From CAVPFA01 sp963703655 (GTDB lineage Bacteria; Actinomycetota; Acidimicrobiia; Acidimicrobiales; Bog-793), in NCBI GenBank assembly GCA_963703655.1, contig CAVPFA010000001.1, positions 1 through 22,028 of the forward strand: a stretch of DNA of 22,028 nucleotides. Direction: 5' to 3'. Under the pieces are notes generated by a model. It saw only the letters and a list, made by a program, of their open reading frames with translations, was not told the DNA's origin and did no database searches. A program made the position numbers and the translations under genes. Shown piece after piece: positions 1 to 7,250 of this stretch. Numbering within the stretch: position 1 is the stretch's first letter; each line of letters starts with the position of its first letter.

Positions 1-68
1 CCGGCGCTCCGAAATCTCACCCAACGCCGCAGGCCCTGCCTCGCGTCTCGCCGGTCCCGCCGGGCCTA

Positions 69-1478
69 TCAGAACCGGAACTCCGAGGCCAGCTCGACCG
101 AAGGTGGCGTCTGGTCCGCCTGGAGCGCCGGAAACGGACTCCGGGTCCACGACCGACCACCGTCAACCGTCTCATAGATCAGGACCTGTCCGGCACTGAT
201 AGGCGGTGGGCTCGCCACGACGACACACCGCTCGGGCGAACTGCAGCCTAATTCCAACCGATCGGAGGCCGGCAGCGCTAGCACCGAGGTCCAGTCGCCG
301 CCTCCGTCGTTCGACTCGACAACTGCGGGTGGAGCGCTTGGAGACTGGTTCGCCGAGTACTCGATCCCGAAGCAGACGAGGCGGCTTGGGCAAACGGCGC
401 TCGCCAGCGTGTCCTTGGCCGCCGGCCGCCGTATCCGGACCCACCGACTCCCGGCGTCGGTGGTCAAGAGGCTTTCGTCGTCTTCCGAGTCGGAAAGGAT
501 GCATCGAAACGGTCCATCGCAAGCGACGAGGTACGAGCTTGCGGGAACGGACCGTCTGCGCCAAATCAGCCCGCCGTCGACCGTTGAGTACAGCAGCGCC
601 GCGTCGTACGTCGAGTAGGACAGAGTGCAGTCGAGGGTCGTCGGACAAATAACGCCCTGCAATATGCTGGCCTTGGGCCCGAGGAGGACGCTCCGCCACG
701 TCCGGCCGCCGTCCCGTGTGGCCACGACGCCGGAATTCCCAATGCCTACGTAGCACGTTGCGCTGTCGGAGCACGAAAAGCGGGAGACGAATTGTCCCCC
801 AACGGCTTGTATCCGGAAGGTTGCGAGCCAGGTGAGGCCACTGTCGTCGCTTCGGTAAAGAACTGCCTGGCCGGGGACGAGAAGATAGCAGCGAGCGCTC
901 GTCGGGCACGTCACCGACGCGATTTCTGACAGATCGGAATCGGCCAGCTCGACTGGTCCGAAAAGATGGGCTCTCCATTGGCCGTCGTCAAGCGAGGAGG
1001 CAACGGAATCAACTTGGCGCGGGTAGATCGCCACGCCATAGCCGAAGACCAGGCACTGCCCACGGGGGGCGCACGCCACGGCGGGAGCGCCCTGGGGGCG
1101 CCCGTTCGGAGCGTCCCATATGGAGGCGAACCCGTAGTTCACCGGTGAGTTCACCACCGTGGGAATCCACCATGGTCCCGGATCGTGGCCCGGAGCTGCG
1201 GCGAGCACCCCCGCCGTGACGAGCGCGACGAGCACGGATGTCGCCGACGCCACGCGCCCGGTGTGCTTGTCTCGCGTCCACTTGAGGGACCCCATGATGA
1301 TGAACACGCCGGCAGCGAGGGCCAACAACGGGATGAGGGCCGCCACGATCTTCGAGGAAGTCGAGGCCGGAACTCTGCTCACCGACTCCGGCAAAGGATT
1401 TATGACCTGTATGAGAAGTGCCTCGGCGAAAACCAGGAGAAGAATGGGCTGAGCGAACAACACGGCTCGGTCGAGCAA
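69..1478 (-). CDS. Membrane-anchored BNR/Asp-box beta-propeller protein (main part)
   Basis: This is the larger part of a sialidase-like or photosystem II assembly factor-like propeller protein; no catalytic function can be read. The first ~110 residues hold three hydrophobic stretches (ILLLVFAEALLIQ, IVAALIPLLALAAGVFIIMG, TSVLVALVTAGVLAA). The rest is extracytoplasmic in style, with at least six Asp-box motifs (RSDDSGLTW, TRDGGRTW, STVDGGLIW, TTDAGSRW, SNDGGGDW, ETVDGGRSW). Each blade also carries a Cys pair such as CPTSARC, CSDSATC, CPTTLDC and CSSPERC. The nominal start at 1478 is a TTG with no ribosome binding site, and the frame upstream of it continues in register with the -1479..1782 fragment. 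I therefore think the true gene starts at 1782 and is interrupted near 1490. A second member of this family lies at 14150-16147. Family assignment is good; function is unknown. Confidence 0.75.
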   Translation of the reverse strand: MLDRAVLFAQPILLLVFAEALLIQVINPLPESVSRVPASTSSKIVAALIPLLALAAGVFIIMGSLKWTRDKHTGRVASATSVLVALVTAGVLAAAPGHDPGPWWIPTVVNSPVNYGFASIWDAPNGRPQGAPAVACAPRGQCLVFGYGVAIYPRQVDSVASSLDDGQWRAHLFGPVELADSDLSEIASVTCPTSARCYLLVPGQAVLYRSDDSGLTWLATFRIQAVGGQFVSRFSCSDSATCYVGIGNSGVVATRDGGRTWRSVLLGPKASILQGVICPTTLDCTLSYSTYDAALLYSTVDGGLIWRRRSVPASSYLVACDGPFRCILSDSEDDESLLTTDAGSRWVRIRRPAAKDTLASAVCPSRLVCFGIEYSANQSPSAPPAVVESNDGGGDWTSVLALPASDRLELGCSSPERCVVVASPPPISAGQVLIYETVDGGRSWTRSPFPALQADQTPPSVELASEFRF

Positions 1479-1782
1479 GCCGGTCAGGTCGCGACGCAGA
1501 CAACAGGTGCCAAGCGACGATGAGGAGTGCCAACGCGAACATGGCGCAAGCCGACGCGTACACCAGCAACCTCAGAAGGTCGTAGTGGATCTCGACGGGA
1601 ACGCCGAGGTCTACGGTTTGGGCTCGCCGGCCGACACTCGCCGTATAGATGGCGTGCCCAAGCAGGTAGAGCGCGCCCAACGCTTCCGCACTCACCAACA
1701 CCGCAGCCGCACGCTGCCAAGGGCTGCGAAGCAAGGGCGGCGTTCGCTGCACCGAGTTGGCTGGGCCCGCTGGCTCCTTCAT
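1479..1782 (-). pseudogene. N-terminal segment of the propeller gene, other frame
   Basis: An ATG at 1782 opens a frame starting MKEPAGPANSVQ with two good membrane helices (AAAVLVSAEALGALYLLG, and LLVYASACAMFALALLIVAW). After about residue 97 it turns into arginine-rich shadow sequence. At the same place (about 1486-1505) the next frame takes over with LRRDLTGLLDRAVLFAQP and a further helix. A one-base change would fuse the two into a protein of about 570 residues with five membrane helices followed by the propeller. This may be a real mutation or a sequencing indel. The alternative, two separate overlapping genes, is less likely because the second would start at an unsupported TTG. Confidence 0.55.
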
Positions 1783-1848
1783 CGCCGCCGACCGCTACGG
1801 CACCGCGACGGGCTCACAAACACTGAGGTTACCGATCGTAAGCAGTGG

Positions 1849-1980
1849 CGACGTGGCCATGCAACGCCGAACGTCGCACTCCGCTACCAGCACACCACAC
1901 TCGAGCGCGACCGGTCGATCGCTGAAAAGCTCGATGCGCTCATGTTGGCGCACAAACGACCGATCCGGAGGCGTCGTTGA
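1849..1980 (+). pseudogene. 3' remnant of a tyrosine (phage-type) integrase
   Basis: The frame ending at the TGA at 1978-1980 reads GHATPNVALRYQHTT, then ERDRSIAEKLDALM and a basic tail. This is the C-terminal signature of tyrosine recombinases: the G-H of the catalytic box II and the nucleophile Tyr in RYQH, followed by the usual final helix. Nothing upstream of about 1849 in any plus frame looks like the rest of a catalytic domain, so only the last ~44 codons survive. It is not related in detail to the intact integrase at 11966, which has W in place of this His and HYTD around its Tyr. It marks an older integration or deletion event. Confidence 0.55.
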
Positions 1981-2171
1981 CGCTACCTGCGAAACCCCTA
2001 TTGCACGTAGGTTGCACGGCGCCGAATTCCGAGCCTGGCAGCCTGAGCCCCTCGATAACAAATTTCCAGGTCAGCAGAACTGGCGCCGGAGGGCCGACGG
2101 CACGGATCTCCGACTGGCGGCGCAGGCCTTAACGCTGCCCGTCGGTGCGAATCCTGCTCGTGCGCTGAGGC

Positions 2172-2245
2172 TTGATGATAGGCCGCTACTACGACCTACA
2201 GATGGGCAGTTCCTGAGTTTCGACCGGGGAGGCAAGCATTGTTAA
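2172..2245 (+). pseudogene. RHS core-end remnant (frameshifted)
   Basis: Bases 2181-2195 read GRYYD and bases 2203-2223 read GQFLSFD, but in two different frames. Together they match the signature that ends an RHS/YD-repeat core (RYYDPxxGQFLSxDP). One missing base between them explains the frame change. No other part of an RHS protein is visible upstream, where an integrase scrap lies instead. The motif is short, so this rests on the match to the two minus-strand copies at 3.3 and 5.5 kb. Confidence 0.45.
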
Positions 2246-2312
2246 ATTGAGGACGGCGAACACTCAGAGAACTGAGACGATAGCGCCACGCTAAAGCCAA
2301 CACGAGATGCTG

Positions 2313-2828
2313 TTACCTGTCGGATACAGACTTCTTCATGTCACTAAGATGCCTGACCAGTTCCGAAACCACGTCTGGGTTTCGCCGTCGTGAGTCATTG
2401 AGCTCGGTGAAATTGCGTGAGCGGCCATCCACGAAACGAATGCTGAGAAAACGGCGGGGAACCTGGCTCAGTCCTATCGGCAGAACCCTCTCCTCGAAGG
2501 AGTCCAGTTCCTCCCAGGCCAGCCGGTGCGTTCTGAGCAGATTGCGAATGACGACGCCCGACCGCAATGCCGTCAGGGCGCGAGACCGAGCAATCCGGAT
2601 CAGGAAGCCACTGAGGATTGCGATCACGAGCACATAGGCAACTCTCTGGCCGTCGTCCTCCCATAGATGTGGGAGCGTAAAGGCGTCGACGCACCCGCTA
2701 ATGGACAATGCAACGACAAAGCTCACGAGCGTGCCCAAGATAATCGCTTGGCCTGAAGCTCGAAAACGAAACCCACCCGGTATGATCGTGAGGCGGGGGG
2801 AGAACCTTGTTGGTCCGATCTCTCTCAT
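2313..2828 (-). CDS. Two-helix membrane protein with PH-like domain
   Basis: This 171-residue protein has two membrane segments (about residues 28-48, IILGTLVSFVVALSISG, and 63-80, VAYVLVIAILSGFLIRIA). They are followed by a cytoplasmic domain with the pattern GVVIRNLLRTHRLAWEELDSFEE, shown here as residues 91-113. That pattern is typical of the bacterial PH-like domains found after two helices in actinobacterial proteins. Such proteins are common and mostly uncharacterised. The start is the ATG at 2828; no clear Shine-Dalgarno precedes it. It lies downstream of, and on the same strand as, the RHS tip at 3130-3522. That is where an immunity gene would sit in an RHS locus, but nothing in the protein itself shows an immunity role. 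Confidence 0.65.
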   Translation of the reverse strand: MREIGPTRFSPRLTIIPGGFRFRASGQAIILGTLVSFVVALSISGCVDAFTLPHLWEDDGQRVAYVLVIAILSGFLIRIARSRALTALRSGVVIRNLLRTHRLAWEELDSFEERVLPIGLSQVPRRFLSIRFVDGRSRNFTELNDSRRRNPDVVSELVRHLSDMKKSVSDR

Positions 2829-3129
2829 TCGGCCAGAATCTGTGAGCCGGACTGCACGTTTCTAGGCATCATCGATCCTCGAGGAGACTAAGCAAGAGGA
2901 GCCGCGTCAGGGGGAAACTCCGGGGCTTCTTCCCGAAACCTGTTTTGTTGCCACTCCCCAGATGGCATTTCGCACCCGTCTCGCATCCGTCAAACTAGGC
3001 TCTCCGATTGGGGAGGGCCTTGGACTCAATGTACCTTCGATCCGATGTCCTTCTCAACTCGAAGTAGAACTGCAGCGAACAGGTCAGGCGTTGTCCCATG
3101 GACTCTTAGCACCCACTTCTTGACCTGCG
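2829..3129. other. Intergenic stretch, nothing recognised
   Basis: About 300 bases between the PH-like gene and the RHS tip hold no ORF with plausible codon use, no clear promoter and no strong hairpin. Base composition is slightly less GC-rich than the neighbouring genes. Confidence 0.5.
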
Positions 3130-3522
3130 TCAGGATCTAGCTGTGCATGGGCATCCCGCAGCTGACTCAAGGGCCGTTACAACGCCCCCGATGATCGCGA
3201 TTACCTGGTCCCAGGCGGCTTCCACAGGGCACCAGACCTCCCACCACCCGTCTCTACAAAGACCGGTGGGGTCCGAAACGTTTATGGGGTTGTCGCCGGT
3301 GTACAGATAGGGTTGGAAGGTCGCCGACAGATCGGAGTCCACGCTCAGGAACTGCCCCGCCTGGGGGTCGTAGTAGCGATCTATCTTGAGGCGTCCCATC
3401 GGAAGTGGGTTGAAGTTAAACAACGACCGGGTGACGACGAGCGCCGACGCCATCCGAGTGTCGACAAGCCGGTCCGCCGTGCCTGGCTCCATCGAGCCTC
3501 CTTGATGCCAGGGTAGCTGCAA
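3130..3522 (-). pseudogene. Orphan RHS repeat-associated core tip
   Basis: The 130-codon frame contains IDRYYDPQAGQFLSVD, then FQPYLYTGDNPINVSDPTGL, about residues 46-88. This is the hallmark end of the RHS/YD-repeat core, after which polymorphic toxin or other C-terminal domains begin. The tail after DPTGL is only ~42 residues (CRDGWWEVWCPVEAAWDQ, then a hydrophobic stretch IAIIGGVVTAL) and matches no toxin domain I know. The sequence before IDRYYD does not look like RHS core. The frame is therefore a detached tip, not a full RHS gene, which would normally have well over 1000 residues. Its nominal start has no support. It may be an orphan C-terminal cassette of the kind known beside rhs genes, or a simple deletion remnant. 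Confidence 0.65.
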
Positions 3523-3651
3523 CGAATGGCGTATCCACCGTTACCAGTCGCAGATCCTCGCCGTCGGCCGGCTCGAAGCCTGTGGCGCGCCGAGTCCCAC
3601 CCCCCGCACAGCGGGGCGACCGTCGGTAACCTCAGAGGGAGGGGCAGAGTG

Positions 3652-5348
3652 ATGAACGAAGCCAAGACCGACTGGGGAAACGTCACCGTCAAGAGCATCA
3701 AGCTCCGAGGCGAGCGGCCTGACGGGGAGACGATCTCGCTCCAGGTCGAGTTCGAAAACGCCTACCTCTGGGGACCCCCTGGCCGCCGGGGGCCTTACCC
3801 TGAGCAGAGGCCTCGGGACAGGTGGTTCCTCGATCGCTTCCTCCCCCACTTCAAGGGCGCGGTTGGCGCCAGCGGCCCTTCAATGCCTGAGAGGTCGACG
3901 ATCAGTCTTCTCAACATGAGAGGAGGTGAACTCGAGGAGATCGTCAGCAGGGTTCGCGCGGCGGTCGCCGAGTTCAACGAGGACGTGTACCCCGCGCTGC
4001 TGGTCGAGTACACCGCTGAGCGAGCGCGACTCGATGCTGACCAGGAGCTGATCGAGCGGCTCATGGGCGAGTGGATGAAAAGAACAGCCGACGAGCCGAC
4101 GGGCCCCCTCGTCATTCAGAGCATCAGGGCCGCACGCGAGAACTCCAGCGGCCAGATAGAGCTCGACGTCGAACTACGTAAGCCCACCTTCGAACGAGAG
4201 CCTTGCCAGGGGCCTGAGCCCATGCCTAACGGTTTGGAGCAGTGGCTCGGGCATCACTTCGGCCGCGCCTTCACAGAGGCGCTCGGCCTGGACGCCACAG
4301 CAAGCGATGCGCTGATCCGCTTCAGCGTGGGGAGACTCGAGCTGGGGGACTCCCTCGCCAAGATCCCCGCGGCGGTTGCCGAGCTCAACGAGTCCGTGTA
4401 CCCGGCGTTGGCTGTCCAGTATTCCGAAGTGCAGGCGCGACTCGATGCGGACCAGCAGCTCTTCGACCGGCTCACGAGCGAATGGCGATTCGCGCCTTGG
4501 GCGCGGATCGACCAAGAGACGGAGCAGGAAAGTGCGGACGAAGCGAGCGTCGAGACCGACTGGAGAGACGTCACCGTTAAGAGCATCAGGTTCCTACGGG
4601 AGCGGTCCACGGACCCGAAACTCTCACTCTTCGTCGAGTTCGGAGACGCCTGCCTCCGGGCCATCCCCCTCTTCCGGATCCGGCGCGAGCGAAGCGCTCG
4701 GGACCGGTGGTTCCTCGACCGATTCACGCGTCACCTCTCAGCTTGGCTTGGACCCAGCTCGGCGAGCGACGACCGGTCGATCTACGGCGTGAGAAGAGAG
4801 GCGCTCGAGGCCTTCCTCGGCCAGGTCCCCGCGGCGGTTGCCGAGTTCAACGAGTCGTACCCCGCGCTGCTTGTCGAGTACGCCGCGGAGGAGGCGCGAC
4901 TCGCTGCGGACCAGCGGCTGATCGACCGAGTTATGAGCGACTGGACGAGAGAGACGTCCGACGAGCCCGAGGGGTCCCTTGCCATCCAGAGCATCAGGGC
5001 TGCACGCGAGCTCCCCGACGGGCGGATAGACCTCCGCGTGGAGCTAGCAGACCCCACGTCCGCAGGACCTGGCCAGGGTCCTCACCTCGAACAGACCGCT
5101 CGGGACGAGTGGCTCACCTGTCGCGCCAAGAACGCCTTCAGCGAGGCGATCCGCAGCGAGCGTCCGCATCTCACCTGGACCTGGGTGGAAAGAGAGGCGT
5201 TGGAGGACTTCCTCGGCAGATTCGCGCGGCGCTTGCCGAAGTCAACGAGTCGTACCCCGCGCTGCTTGCCGAGTACGCCGCGGAGCAGAACCGACAGAAG
5301 CGACTCGATGCGCAACAGAAGCGGATCGACCGACTTATGACGGCGTGA
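3652..5348 (+). CDS. Protein of four internal ~140-residue repeats (frameshift near 5218)
   Basis: The start is the ATG at 3652 (MNEAKTDWGN), preceded by a purine-rich GAGGGAGGGG at about 3635-3644; the open frame upstream of it is low-complexity and unlikely to be translated. Four homologous units begin near residues 11, 154, 307 and 444. Each has a beta-type opening (VTVKSIKL, LVIQSIRAAR, VTVKSIRFLR, LAIQSIRAAR) and a central block such as RDRWFLDRF. Each ends in a long charged helix (AAVAEFNES, YPALLVEY, ARLDADQxLIDRLM). Units 1 and 3 resemble each other most, as do 2 and 4, giving an A-B-A-B order. In unit 4 the frame changes near 5218: restoring one base gives IRAALAEVNESYPALLAEY and a stop at 5348, about 565 residues in all. 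Without it the frame runs to 5340 with an unrelated tail. There is no signal peptide or membrane helix. I do not recognise the family. Confidence 0.8.
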
Positions 5349-5445
5349 CTGGCAAACCTCGCTGAAGCCTTGGGGGGGCCCGGAGAGCATCTAGAGCATC
5401 AACGTTGGACTCGATATGGTGCTTGTCTCCAAGGGTCGAGTCTCG

Positions 5446-5688
5446 TCATCCGGCAGGCCGTCGTGAAGTTCCCCTGACGATTCGGTCGAGCCGCAAGCTG
5501 CACCTGGCGCACTGAACCCTCGGATTCACGCTGAGGAACTGCCCGGTCTCCGGGTCGTAGTAGCGATCGACTACGACGTCCCCTGAAGGGGCGTCACGCC
5601 GCCGTCGCGGGCGTCGCCGTACCCTCCCGGCGGGTGCGGTGAGTGTTCGAGACGGTGCCCTCGCGGTGTTCCGGGCGCGTGATCTCAC
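5446..5688 (-). pseudogene. Second minus-strand RHS core tip remnant
   Basis: The frame contains VVVDRYYDPETGQFLSVNP (about 5519-5577), a close match to the tip at 3.3 kb. Where YxYTGDNPxN should follow, the sequence turns into unrelated cysteine- and arginine-rich residues. The part before VVVDRYYD is arginine-rich shadow sequence. This is therefore a fragment of roughly 20 codons of RHS core end. It lies in the same orientation as the 3130-3522 copy and the two bracket the four-repeat gene. Confidence 0.55.
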
Positions 5689-6050
5689 ACAGCATCGACA
5701 CCATCATGACAGCGTTGGTGAGGGCGAGAGGCGGGACCGATCGTTCAGCGTGCGCTCGGCAAAGAAGAACAAAGCTCTGAGGCCATGGCGACACTGAGGC
5801 CCGATGCCGGATCAGACCAGTCCGCAAGCCCGTGCTCAAGTGCTGACGAACCGGTGCCGATAGATGGTGCACGACCCCTGTTGCCTTGCGAGGGAAGCTA
5901 GGAGTCGTGCACCATTCGCCATTCTCACGCGGTACCGTGCGCGGCACAGTGATGGTCGTGACACCGCCGCTGCCAGCAGTCGGTCTGCACTGAAGGCTAT
6001 CCCCGGCCCAGTGCCGATGACCGCTCCGTGGCCTGCGACCCAGCTTCTGC
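5689..6050. other. Non-coding stretch holding the inverted repeat
   Basis: No reading frame here has convincing codon use on either strand. Apart from the 12 bp inverted repeat at 5864-5915 I see no feature. It lies between an RHS remnant and the 3' end of a minus-strand gene, so it is not an obvious promoter for either. Confidence 0.4.
5864..5915. repeat. 12 bp perfect inverted repeat with 28-base loop
   Basis: The left arm ATGGTGCACGAC (5864-5875) is exactly repeated in inverse as GTCGTGCACCAT (5904-5915). The loop is 28 bases and contains a smaller possible stem (CCTTGCGAGG). No U-run follows on either strand, so an intrinsic terminator is not supported. It lies in a ~360-base stretch without a gene, between an RHS remnant and the 3' end of the 6051-6740 gene. 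It could be an operator, a small structured RNA or the ends of a tiny mobile unit. Confidence 0.6.
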
Positions 6051-6740
6051 TCAGGGCAGGCAGGTAGCCCCTCGTGTCCCTCTCGGGACCGGAATCTCCA
6101 TGACCAAGGGAGGGTCCAAGGGCACCGTCACCCAGTGCGAGAAGGCTAAATAGCCTTCTTCGACCCAGACCTGAGAGATGGATGTCCAACCGTTGTTGTA
6201 GAAGCAGGTGCTGCTCAACCGCAGTGGGACTCCGAACACGAAGCCCTGGTTCGGAGGAAGGGACATCCCGGAACGGAACACCGCCGAAGACGATGTCGAC
6301 GCGTTGGCGAGGAAGTAGTGAACCCTTCCGGCCAGCCTGACCGCCTGCGAGACGCGGGGCGAGGTCCCTGGCGGGCTTATTTGCACCGCCTCAATACTTA
6401 CTGCCTCGGGTCCATAGTTGTAGATGCTCGTCACGACGTTGAACGTCCCGCGCTGTGGCGGAATGTACATCTCACCGTCGGCTCCACCGAACGTGTTCAC
6501 ATGTTGGAGACCGACCCCACTCGGAAGACCAGGAAAGGCGTTGCCGGTCTCTCCCTCGAACATGAGGGGCTGGTACGTTGCGGCGAGCACCGTGAGCACG
6601 ACCGCCGCAGCGACGAGCAGAAAGGCCGTTCCGGCGAGAACCAGGCGACGACGCCGACGACGGGGTCTCACTCGTTCGGGAAGCGGGACGACCGAAATCG
6701 GACGACCTACGTCACCAGCCGCGTGCTCCCCGAGACTCAT
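6051..6740 (-). CDS. Single-pass membrane protein with extracytoplasmic domain, unknown function
   Basis: The start is the ATG at 6740 (MSLGEHAAGDVG): it has a perfect AGGAGG five bases upstream, whereas the longer frame from 6779 lacks one. The 229-residue product has a proline-rich cytoplasmic N-terminus and a run of six to seven arginines (PRRRRRR) near residue 30. One membrane helix follows at about residues 33-55 (LVLAGTAFLLVAAAVVLTVLAA). The ~175-residue outer domain is beta-rich and contains FNVVTSIYNYGPEAVSIEAV, a pattern like Ig-like or DUF-type adhesion folds with charged-to-aromatic alternation. It has two cysteines near the C-terminus (TCFYNN and ATCLP) that could pair. The polybasic stretch sets the N-in/C-out topology. 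I do not recognise the family. Confidence 0.75.
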   Translation of the reverse strand: MSLGEHAAGDVGRPISVVPLPERVRPRRRRRRLVLAGTAFLLVAAAVVLTVLAATYQPLMFEGETGNAFPGLPSGVGLQHVNTFGGADGEMYIPPQRGTFNVVTSIYNYGPEAVSIEAVQISPPGTSPRVSQAVRLAGRVHYFLANASTSSSAVFRSGMSLPPNQGFVFGVPLRLSSTCFYNNGWTSISQVWVEEGYLAFSHWVTVPLDPPLVMEIPVPRGTRGATCLP

Positions 6741-6745
6741 GACCG

Positions 6746-6751
6746 CCTCCT
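6746..6751 (-). promoter_or_regulatory. Ribosome binding site deciding the 6740 start
   Basis: On the minus strand this reads AGGAGG, five bases before the ATG at 6740. It favours this start over the upstream in-frame codon at 6779. Confidence 0.7.
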
Positions 6752-7250
6752 GTGAGCTAGAGGGTACCCCGGTCGGCAAACCGATGCCCCGCGCTCGTCA
6801 GCGGGTCAATCAGGCTCCACCGGCCAGTGCCGATAGCCGCTCGGAATGCCCGCGACACCGACGTCCAGCGCGCACCCTGGTCAAAGTTTTGGGAGGAATA
6901 TCAGTGCCCTCCCCGCGCACGACCTGTACACGGCGATTAGTCCTATTTCTAGACCTCACTCACGCGTCGCGAGGACGATGGCCCGAACCGTTGTCGGCCG
7001 GTCGATTGTTATATGTCAGGCGGAGCATGCTCGCTCATCACCTTGACAAGGATGTCCTGCGGTCCCTACCGAGCACACCACGCTGTCTTCAGAGGGTTTG
7101 CGCATAGCCATACAGAACCCTGCCGAGTAGCGCGGGGTCGGCGCGACTGGCCGAGGACGGTCAGCCGGGCTGTCGTTCCGGGCGGCATGGGGTGAACGAC
7201 CGCGGCAGACTGGCACGGTGGCCGCCTCCCCGGAGAAGGTTCTTCGCGAG
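6752..7250. other. Divergent intergenic region
   Basis: About 500 bases separate the minus-strand membrane protein gene from the plus-strand gene at 7251, so both promoters should be here. A TTGACA at about 7042 is the only clean -35-like hexamer and has no good -10 at 16-18 bases. Small open frames in the region have poor codon use. I see nothing else. Confidence 0.4.

Noticed and set aside
2130..2170. tRNA-like T-loop (GGTGCGAATCC) after the integrase scrap
   Set aside because: The T stem pairs poorly and no anticodon or D arm can be folded upstream.
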